This document shows, in pieces, positions 1 through 7,303 of a DNA stretch of 32,803 nucleotides. The first letter of the stretch is position 1. Each line of letters begins with the position of its first letter. Origin of the DNA: Mnemiopsis leidyi (taxonomy: Eukaryota; Ctenophora; Tentaculata; Lobata; Bolinopsidae); NCBI GenBank assembly GCA_000226015.1, contig JH154918.1, positions 2,598-35,400 of the forward strand. Direction: 5' to 3'. Below the pieces are notes generated by a model. It was not told the DNA's origin. It ran no database searches and saw nothing but the letters and a program-made list of their open reading frames with translations. The position numbers and the translations under genes are program-made.

Positions 1-249
1 GCTTAAAGTAAGAGCTGAAGGAGTAAAAAGAGCATCAAGTGAATAAGACGAATAACAAGGGTGAAGGAGAAATAAAAAAAAAGTATAACCAATGATCGAA
101 AAAGATAACTTGAGCTTCGATCTGTTAAACAAGATAAAACGGGACACGTTCGCACATATTCACTTGGCAGACCTAAACTAGGTTTAGTACCTGGTATAAG
201 TGGTACACATATTCACCCAGATTTAAGGAATGAACAAGTTTAGCTGAAT

Positions 250-451
250 AGGTGTCCTTGATCTCAAGAGACCAAATCAAAAAGATTTTAAATATGTATT
301 TACAAGGCTGCAAGATACCAGGATATTCTTCTGAGTATAACAGCAAAATGGCTGGTAAATCTAAAGACACTGGAGTAGGAATCCATGTTAAGGACTGCTT
401 CAGTTACACTCGTATTGACAAATTGTGCAAGTGTACTACTAATCTAGAATC
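250..451 (+). pseudogene. Fragment of a non-LTR retrotransposon endonuclease domain
   Basis: The plus-strand frame opening at 252 reads through an IPGYSSEYNSK segment and then VGIHVKDCFSYTRIDKL, ending in NLES. This matches the layout of the APE-type endonuclease of non-LTR retrotransposons: an IPGY stretch, a G-rich VGIHVKD strand, then Y-R-D-L and an ES that normally precedes the metal-binding part. Only about 65 codons remain. The catalytic D and H blocks and all of the reverse transcriptase are missing. The open frame runs on to 674 only because it crosses a dispersed GC-rich repeat that starts at 452, so the last 70 or so residues are not protein-like. This is a truncated relic interrupted by a later insertion. 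The clade is not determined. Confidence 0.55.
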
Positions 452-518
452 TGATAACCTACTGTCGCGGCCATCACGCGCTGTCACGCATTTCTGGCCT
501 GGCGAAGAAATTTTAGAC

Positions 519-543
519 GCGCATCGCTTACCGGGCGATGCGC
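519..543. repeat. Perfect 9-bp hairpin inside the GC-rich repeat
   Basis: GCGCATCGC (519-527) and GCGATGCGC (535-543) are exact reverse complements around a 7-nt loop. Confidence 0.8.
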
Positions 544-560
544 GGCTCTCTCTACGTTTC

Positions 561-606
561 CCTCCGTTCAAAGCAACAATTAGCCTCCGTTCAAAGCAAC
601 AATTAG
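561..606. repeat. Perfect 23-bp tandem duplication
   Basis: Two identical 23-bp units, 561-583 and 584-606, each starting CCTCCGTTCAAAG. The absence of differences suggests a recent duplication. Confidence 0.85.
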
Positions 607-648
607 CCTGCAGAGGTCCCAAGGTAACGCATCGCCCGTTGATGCTGA

Positions 649-784
649 GATCATTATTTGCTAAGCCAACATAGCCCTGTGGCTCGCGCTGCGCGCGCCA
701 TATCGTGAGCGTTTGCGTAGCGCGTCCGTCCTAATTTCGCGCTAAGCTCGCACAGGGATGTACGTGTTTAGCAAAATAATTATC
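649..784. mobile_element. 136-bp MITE-like element with ~34-bp imperfect terminal inverted repeats
   Basis: The left end (649-681) runs GATCATTATTTGCTAA to CCCTGTG. It matches the reverse complement of the right end (751-784), GATAATTATTTTGCTAA to CCCTGTG, with a few mismatches and small indels. The interior is GC-rich (GCGCGCGCC, GCGTAGCGCG) and non-coding. There is no transposase. It abuts the dispersed repeat ending at 642. Confidence 0.6.
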
Positions 785-987
785 AAATTTGATAAAGACA
801 AAAAGTGCATAAATAACTAGTTTTTCGGACTCAGCTCGTTTTAAACTAAAAAGGGTGATATCATTTACAAAAAACCAAAACTTGGGCGTAGCGTGACCTT
901 TTTTCAAAGTCAACATTGTGCATTACACATCAAAAGGAGTGATATAATTATAAGATAATGGACCGTTTAAATAGACCAAGTACGAAG

Positions 988-1049
988 ATGAATCAAAATT
1001 ACGGTCGCTAATTTTTGGCAAAAAATTAGTGACCGTAAATTTGATTCAT
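988..1049. repeat. Near-perfect 62-nt hairpin
   Basis: Arms 988-1016 and 1021-1049 pair over 29 positions with one mismatch (998:1039) and one G:T pair (1007:1030), around the 4-nt loop GGCA. It could be a minimal palindromic MITE or a fold-back small-RNA precursor. Nothing else in the sequence decides between these. Confidence 0.75.
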
Positions 1050-1084
1050 TTCTTTTTATACTATTATTTACATCAGTCGCAAAA

Positions 1085-1570
1085 CGTAAAGCGTGCCTTC
1101 AGCCAGAAAAGACACGTGGTTTTCAGATCCCTTGTGGCCTTGTAATTTTAAGTTAAAAATTTTCATTTTTCGGCTGCGAAACTACATAATGCGGATTCCT
1201 TGTCAAATTTTACGTCAAAATACTGGTCTAACTTTTCTCATAGCTCATAGTCGAAAATTTATATTTTGGGGCTTATGAGGGGTCACATAAGGGGTCACGT
1301 GATGATCTTTTGGATTTTAAACTATCAAATTCGGATTCCTCGTCAAATTTTACGTCAAAATACTGGTCTAACTTTTTTCCTAGCTCAAAGTTGAAAATTT
1401 CAATTTTGGGGCCTTATAACTATAAGGGGTTACTTAAAGGGTCACGTGATGATTTATCGGCTCCGAACCTATTAAATTCGGATTCCTCGTGAAATTTTAC
1501 GTCAAAATACTTGTCTAACTTTTCTTCTAGCTCAAAGTTTAAAATTTTCATTTGTAGGGCCTTAAAGGCC
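1085..1570. repeat. ~140-bp tandem satellite, about 3.3 copies
   Basis: GGATTCC followed by a (G)TCAAATTTTACGTCAAAATA-type block begins at 1193, 1333 and 1480, giving periods of 140 and 147 bp. A partial unit lies upstream at ~1085-1192. Two unit junctions carry GGGTCACGTGATGA. The copies differ by substitutions and small indels, so the array is not recent. The short open frames here belong to the repeat. Confidence 0.8.
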
Positions 1571-1594
1571 TTTAAATTAGGCCTTCAGAACAAA

Positions 1595-1985
1595 TGTTTA
1601 CATAGCCTAAGCGGGTAAGCCACAGAACCCTCTAAAATGTACAAAGCCTGAAATTTTCATGTCTCTTTCCGTTTGAACTCCAATTCGTCATCCGATTTGG
1701 AGACTTTTTTAAGCCTTTATTAAAGTTTAAATAGGCTTTATAGGGCCTTCAGGGCCTTAAGGGGCTTGACGAGATTATATCCATCTAACGTTCTAACGAA
1801 ACGTTCAGCTTTAGCTGCGTGAGTCGGGTATCACCGCGACAATAAGGGGCCCTCAGAGGGGTTGGAGCGAATTTTACCATAGCCTAAGCCACAGAACGTG
1901 ATGAAATCTGCCTTAAAGGAAACTTTTAAGTCTCTAATCTATCTCTTTCCGTTTGGGCTTCAAGCCGTTTGCAAAAAGCGTCGTC
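1595..1985. repeat. Two diverged copies of a repeat flanking a small inverted-repeat element
   Basis: The blocks starting CATAGCCTAAG at ~1602 and ~1879 share CATAGCCTAAGC, a CCACAGAAC segment and CTCTTTCCGTTTG in the same order. Between them lies the element at 1768-1840. There is no coding content. Confidence 0.5.
1768..1840. mobile_element. 73-bp short element, relative of 28560-28637
   Basis: It begins GACGAGATTATATCC, continues TCTAACGTTC, contains GAGTCGGGTA and ends CGCGAC. The same blocks occur in the same order in the copy at 28560. The terminal inverted repeat is weaker here. It is non-coding. Confidence 0.5.
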
Positions 1986-1991
1986 GGGGGT

Positions 1992-2020
1992 CGTATACCA
2001 CACTTCATGTGGTCATACTA
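1992..2020. repeat. Imperfect hairpin
   Basis: GTATACCACA and TGTGGTCATAC face each other around a short loop, with a one-base bulge. Confidence 0.4.
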
Positions 2021-2059
2021 GGGGGTGGCAACTTTAATGTTTCTTTTTTTTGAACCCGG

Positions 2060-3440
2060 GCTTAAATTGGAAGAGAAAATAGAAATCGATTGGGAACATT
2101 CTCGAGGTTCAAAAATTTTCGGTGAAATGTCTTTTCTGGGGTGGTTGCCGACACCCTAATTTTGTAAGATTTTTTAAAGGTGACTTTATGTTCAACTTTA
2201 CTGCTCAGACAAATTTTAAGAATTGGACTTTTATCAGTATCACACATAAAATTCATCATTTATTCAATCTATTTAAGTATTAGTTATTCATACTCATATC
2301 TTTAGCATAACTGATCATCCAAGAATCATCGTTCAAACTTCAAACAAATAGTAAATTCTCAAGTATTCAAATCTAATATTTAAGCTGGTTAATATGTCAA
2401 AGATGAATTTCATTTATAGGAAGATTTAAATTATGTAGTATACTTATTTTATTTCAAACATTATTTACTTGGATTTTTTAACTACTTTTCCCGCTGTCCA
2501 AATATATAAATGCCCTAAGGAACAATAAGGGTTAACGTTTAAATCACAATCAGGGAATCCTCTGTGTCAGTGACGCGTTAAAATTTTACAACTATGAGGA
2601 AATTGTCAAAACTTAATTTATACTTCTTTATCAAATTTCCTGCGAATGCTCCACTTTTCTTGTTAAATCACTATATAACAACTACTTTCGAGTTGATTTG
2701 GTGGTAATTGATAAGCAAGACAGATATTATCTTGATATCATCTCTTTGATATCGGCTAGATAGGGGTGATGCTTGGAAAAAGAGCTTTGCTTTTTTTGTT
2801 CGTTAGCTTATCTTTCTTCTGCAATTGATGGTTAGTGTTAAACTGAGGATAATAAAAATACCGTACAAGAATCTGTAATAAAGATCGCGGGTAAGTTTGC
2901 CTTTACAGCCCCAAAAATTGCTTCGTAATTCTGTGCTTTTTAAAATGATTTTTGAAAACTTATAAAAGTAACTCGGTGACGCAGTGAAAAAGAGATTCCA
3001 TCAAACATCACTACATCAGTGATACTGATACTGATCACACGAATCTTTTTGAAAACAAGGCAGTTTTCTGTATTCGGTATTGTTACCAGGCAAACGACAC
3101 CACCCATTAATTCGATAAAATAAGTTAGGTGCCCTGTCCTTAAAAATATTGGTAACATGAGAGTTCCATGATTAAACGAGCTCATGGAGTAAGGTCCACA
3201 GAGTGATAATTGGGCTATATTAAAACCAAATCAGCGGATTCGTTCTTTCGTAGTATTCAGTCTATTTCCAATTTTGTTATTCTTCTAGCGTTAAACAAAA
3301 TTAGAATTTAAGCCCTTTTTGTATTTCTCTTTCATTTTCTCTGAGTCTGCATAAGTATCATATGGTTTCTAAATGGTTTTTTCTAATGTGCTGATGCAAT
3401 ATATACCTATAAGGGTAACGCAATAGACGTCAGAATTTTT
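2060..3440. other. Gene-free stretch upstream of the transporter
   Basis: AT-rich, with only short open frames that lack splice context or recognisable protein character. No supported coding exon or RNA gene is seen. Confidence 0.5.
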
Positions 3441-3447
3441 CGGCACT

Positions 3448-3561
3448 GGGGAGGAATCGACATACTTTCCACCATATTTATGTGTAAGCGATTGACCAAT
3501 GAGAAGCTATGTACGACCAATAGATTTCGATGATATAAATAATTTCAGACTGATCCTCCCC
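3448..3561. mobile_element. 114-bp inverted-repeat element carrying the transporter promoter
   Basis: It is bounded by the perfect 8-bp inverted repeat GGGGAGGA (3448-3455) / TCCTCCCC (3554-3561). Its core, CCAATGAGAAG followed by ACGACCAA, is shared with the inverted-repeat element at 6850-6955. The TTTTTCGG just outside the left end also recurs there. It is non-coding and MITE-like, and lies immediately upstream of the transporter 5' UTR. Confidence 0.5.
3496..3539 (+). promoter_or_regulatory. Probable core promoter of the transporter gene: CCAAT boxes and TATA box
   Basis: CCAAT occurs at 3496-3500 and 3517-3521, and TATAAA at 3534-3539. A third CCAAT lies at 3590-3594. A TATA box here would start transcription near 3565, leaving a 5' UTR of roughly 155 nt before the ATG at 3720. 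All of the upstream signals lie inside the inverted-repeat element. This is a sequence-based inference without transcript support. Confidence 0.45.
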
Positions 3562-3719
3562 TCACACCCTTTGCTACATAATCTATCAACCAATGAGCAT
3601 TAGATATAATAAGCAATTAAGTGACTAGCAGCTATTTACAACTATCAGTTTTTACAACGAAGAAGGCGAGGTTTTTCATGATTGACAAGAGATAGATTGA
3701 CAAGAGATAAGACAAGAAA

Positions 3720-5216
3720 ATGGAAACATCCAAGACGGAAAAGAAGCTCCCTGCTGAATTAGAGCAGACACAAACAACAGAAAACAACGACAAGTGGGAT
3801 TTGGAACAGAGGCCAACAGACAACAGAGACAAAATGAAAAAGAATATAACAGTACTCCGCGGTATAGCTCTAGTTGTGGGTACAGTGATCGGTACAGGCA
3901 TCTTCATAACCCCCAACTCCATAACTAGGAGGGTGGAAGCTCCAGCCACCTCCATCCTCGTCTGGGCAGCTGGGGGAGTCATGGCGGCGGTGGGGGGTTT
4001 GGTTTGCTGTGAGCTCGGCACGATGATACCCGTCTCAGGGGCTGAGGTGGCTTACCTTAGGAAGATTTATGGTCCGCTTCCTGGGTTTCTGTCTGTTTGG
4101 CTCCTGCATTTCTTGTTGGGTGGCATGAGACGAGCTATAGGGGTTCTGGGTTTTTCCAAATACTTCTGGTCCTTGTTTTACGAAAATCCCGACGCAGAGG
4201 TCAACTGGTGGGTTTCTAAGTTGGTGGCCCTCTCTGTTTTTTATGTCATTGTGGCTCTTGTCACCCTCAAACCAACCTTGATATTACAATGTATTGTGTT
4301 CTTCACTTCATCCAAGTTTGTTGCCACTATAATCATCATAGTTGCCGGATTTATCTATCTTGGAAAAGGAAATACAGACAACATTTCGGTGGGTTTCACT
4401 GGCACAAACACTGACGCCAAAAACTGGGGAGACGCCTGGAACGGAGTTATTTGGTCGTACCTGGGCTGGGAGCAGATCTGCATCGTCACCAGCGAGATCC
4501 GGAACCCTCAGAGGAACATACCGATCATTGTTATAAGCTCGGTTGCCATAGTAACCGTCCTCTACCTCCTCACCGTTGTGAGTTATCACGTGGTCATTCC
4601 TCTGGAGATAATGAAGCAAGACCGGGCTGTTGCCAGTGAGTTTGGGTTTCGCACGATGGGAGAAGCGGGGAAGATAATCCTGGCGCTGACGGTCGTTCTC
4701 TCTACTCTGGGAAATATCCAGTGTACTTTCCTCACCCAAAGTAGGTACATACATTCGGGGAGCGTGGAGGGGTTGCTTCCCTCCTGTTTTGGGCTGGTCA
4801 GCAGAAAGTACAAAACTCCGATCATATCCATCCTCTACTTGACGGGGGTGACGTCTGTATTTGTCGTGATAGGAGGTATTGATGGCTTGATAAGTACGGC
4901 TGGTTTCACTATCTTCCCCTTCTATGTAGCGTGCTCGGTCGGAGTGTTTGTTATGAGGCGGACACATCCTGATCTTCCACGACCCTACAGGGTTCCTCTC
5001 GTCTTCCCGGCTCTGTTTGTCCTTTTCGGGCTGTTCGTTTTCATCACACCCTTTCTAGGGGAGGACTGGCTGATCTCTCTGATATGGGTGCTAGTTTTGT
5101 TGTTGGGGATACCTCTCTACTATTTGATTCTTAAGAACGTGTTTCGTTTTGAGTTTCTTAAGAAGTGGGACAAAGCTGTTACTGCGCTGTTGGCTAGAAT
5201 TCTGGACTGTGATTAG
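3720..5216 (+). CDS. APC-superfamily amino-acid transporter, SLC7/LAT light-chain-like, single exon
   Basis: A multipass plasma-membrane amino-acid transporter or exchanger of 498 residues, the usual size for SLC7 light chains. Residues 1-41 are a hydrophilic N-tail. TM1 carries the unwound substrate-binding motif GTGIF (58-62). TM6 contains YLGWEQICIVTSEIRNPQRN (247-266), the counterpart of the LAT GGW..LN.VTEE..NP.RN segment. RPYRVPLVFP (421-430) is the conserved element before TM11. About 12 hydrophobic segments are visible. The ATG has A at -3 and G at +4, is preceded by no in-frame ATG, and the frame closes with TAG. There is no intron, although animal SLC7 genes are usually split. The loop between TM3 and TM4 (about 151-166) lacks the cysteine that links LATs to a 4F2hc/rBAT heavy chain. 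The substrate cannot be read from the sequence. The CDS is more GC-rich than its flanks. Confidence 0.95.
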   Translation: METSKTEKKLPAELEQTQTTENNDKWDLEQRPTDNRDKMKKNITVLRGIALVVGTVIGTGIFITPNSITRRVEAPATSILVWAAGGVMAAVGGLVCCELGTMIPVSGAEVAYLRKIYGPLPGFLSVWLLHFLLGGMRRAIGVLGFSKYFWSLFYENPDAEVNWWVSKLVALSVFYVIVALVTLKPTLILQCIVFFTSSKFVATIIIIVAGFIYLGKGNTDNISVGFTGTNTDAKNWGDAWNGVIWSYLGWEQICIVTSEIRNPQRNIPIIVISSVAIVTVLYLLTVVSYHVVIPLEIMKQDRAVASEFGFRTMGEAGKIILALTVVLSTLGNIQCTFLTQSRYIHSGSVEGLLPSCFGLVSRKYKTPIISILYLTGVTSVFVVIGGIDGLISTAGFTIFPFYVACSVGVFVMRRTHPDLPRPYRVPLVFPALFVLFGLFVFITPFLGEDWLISLIWVLVLLLGIPLYYLILKNVFRFEFLKKWDKAVTALLARILDCD

Positions 5217-5366
5217 GCCCGAAAACAGAAAAGACTGAACTGAGGTTGGGATTTATGGACTGAATCGTCCTTTCGGCTTTTCAAGCGTCCGATCATATCT
5301 ATTCCAAGGACGATAATCTAGAAAGCCACTCCTTCATATGATTCTTGCGTATATGCTTGGCGTATA

Positions 5367-5372
5367 AATAAA
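5367..5372 (+). terminator. Polyadenylation signal of the transporter
   Basis: AATAAA 151 nt after the stop codon, in an AT-rich 3' flank. Confidence 0.6.
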
Positions 5373-5399
5373 GCCTTTTCATTAGCAATTATTGATGAA

Positions 5400-6840
5400 A
5401 TGATCATGATCATAAATATGCCAGGCCGGATTGATTTCTAATGACAGTTGCTTGAATCTTGTTTTAAAATGAAATATACAATTATAGTCAACATATGATA
5501 CTATCCTAGATTCAAAATAATTTTTGCTTACCTATTAAAATGATTCAATGTCAGACATTTCAAACTAAAAATCATTCCTAATCTACTAAAAGACGTGATG
5601 TCTACTTTAATTCTATTCCCCCCTTAAACTGATGATTGAATTAAATTATGATTATCTGAACTTGTGATAACCGGTTAATTAGCCTCTAAAGGACGAGCGA
5701 AAGTTCCGCGATTATTTGATGGAAAATTCAGGACAAGATTTTAAATGTTGGTTAAGAAGGCCTGATTAAAATCTGAACAAAAAAAGTTAAACAGAATATG
5801 GGTATTTTTGCGATTGGGTGTACTCTGCAAAAATCATCAAATCATGCTTAAATCAGCTTAAAAGTGCTTTTTACATCAATAATTATTGCTTAAAAATCAA
5901 AAGTGTGCATGCTAATTGCCCCATGAGCAATCCGGCATTTATGCTGTTGATTAATCAAAATAAGAACCTTTCTACTTATATGCATAAATTTCCTTTGTGG
6001 CAAATAAACGAAAACGTTTCAAAACAGGGACATTTCCCCACTTAGAAAAACGTTTAAGTGTTTGATGATTCATCAATATGCAATAATGAAGTGCTTTTAG
6101 CCCGATCGATCTGTCGCATCTTTAAACACATTCACAGCAATTAGCAGGACTCACGTCTGATGGGAATTTGAAATGCTCAATTTTATGTTTCGATTTAGGG
6201 CTTGGGGTGGAAGCCATCTTATCTGAAGACCTTGCTGCACCTATGTGCCGATCCGAAAGAGTCGCACCTACGATTACAGGCAATCAGTGATAGAACGAAG
6301 TTTTTTGTTTATAATTATGATGATGATCATACGTGTCATTGATATAGATTTTTTCATTAATTAGAGTAATTTTCATCATCATTTTTCTTAAATTTTGTGA
6401 ACTTTTTTCGGATTACACATTTTTCAAAAGGGTTACCATACCATTATTTTAGTATTTAGTTTTTATTTTGAATATGTAAACCATCATTTTAATTGAATCC
6501 GTGGACGCCGCAGTTTCAGGTTACATAAACATAGGTATTTACCTGACCTTAATTCAAAATGCTGCAGTAATGCCATACCTAATTGGGACGATGCGCATAA
6601 GCAGTATATTATGCCTTTAATTTGTTGCGATTTTTTTTCGTATTCAAATCAGTCATTAATTAAAGATTTAATTTCAATAACCATCAACTGTGCGCTTCCA
6701 TTGTAAGATGTTTATTTTGAAAGACTTCTTAGAAATAAGTGAATGCTAAAGTATATCAAATGTAAAAGAGGCTTTATTAGCTGCCGAGAGATATTAAAAA
6801 TTTTATCTGAGTAGCGTTTATAGAGAATGGTTTTTTTCGG
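5400..6840. other. Gene-free stretch
   Basis: AT-rich intergenic sequence between the two convergent genes. The 75-codon frame at 5818-6045 has no ATG context or splice sites that I can support. Nothing else is recognised. Confidence 0.5.
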
Positions 6841-6849
6841 GTGGGGTTA

Positions 6850-6955
6850 AGGGGTCACCAACTTATGTAACGTGTGACAGTGATCGGCCAATGAGAAGTG
6901 AGATGCGACCAAGTTAAACAATACTATTATGTGATATTATGGATTTGTGACCCCT
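6850..6955. mobile_element. 106-bp inverted-repeat element related to the transporter promoter element
   Basis: It is bounded by AGGGGTCA (6850-6857) and TGACCCCT (6948-6955), an exact 8-bp inverted repeat that extends further with one mismatch. The core CCAATGAGAAG and GCGACCAA match the element at 3448-3561 in sequence and order. It lies just beyond the 3' end of the minus-strand gene. Confidence 0.5.
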
Positions 6956-7013
6956 CCCAAAAATGCCTTTGCTCTATCCAGATTAAAATTGATTTATACA
7001 ATCTTTTTGCTCG

Positions 7014-7019
7014 TTTATT
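7014..7019 (-). terminator. Polyadenylation signal of the eight-exon gene
   Basis: AATAAA on the minus strand (TTTATT on plus), about 122 nt after the TAA stop at 7141. Confidence 0.6.
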
Positions 7020-7140
7020 TCAAAAATCTGCTCAATTGTCTATTTGCTTATTATTTCTCTGAAACGCAAATTTTTGTTTCTTCTTATCTGGTAGGCCATA
7101 TTTTCTCTGAGACCTGAGTCTGATACTCTGATACACAGAA

Positions 7141-7303
7141 TTACAATATCTCCCGGCCACCAACAACGTCTCTATACCGATCACAAAGACTATTACTTGA
7201 GGGGGCGCTGTGGGGCTTGTTGGGGTTAAAGAAGGTGAAATGTTCCCACGATAATCTCCGGCTGTCATTGTAACCCTGCCGTGATCGTGTAGCTCCAGGA
7301 CCA
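7141..7303 (-). CDS. Exon 8 (coding part), residues 423-475 and stop
   Basis: Acceptor GTTTTCACCCCAG|TGG after a pyrimidine-rich tract, phase 2 in. Encodes GPGATRSRQGYNDSRRL, then HFTFFNPNKPHS, and ends GGREIL-TAA. An AATAAA follows at 7014-7019. Confidence 0.65.

Larger units (their letters stand above)
452..642 (+). repeat. Dispersed GC-rich repeat, long copy
   Basis: A GC-rich block in AT-rich surroundings. Its first ~54 bp recur almost unchanged at 26761, and its last ~15 bp recur at 26835-26849. It contains a perfect 9-bp hairpin (GCGCATCGC at 519-527, GCGATGCGC at 535-543, 7-nt loop) and a perfect 23-bp tandem duplication (561-583 and 584-606). It has no coding content of its own and probably is a short non-autonomous mobile element. 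Confidence 0.75.

Noticed and set aside
252..674. 140-codon plus-strand open frame as an intact gene
   Set aside because: Only the first ~65 residues are protein-like (retrotransposon endonuclease); the rest is a GC-rich repeat found again at 26761.
4308..4967. 219-codon minus-strand open frame
   Set aside because: It is antisense to the transporter CDS, has no family resemblance and arises from codon composition of the real gene.
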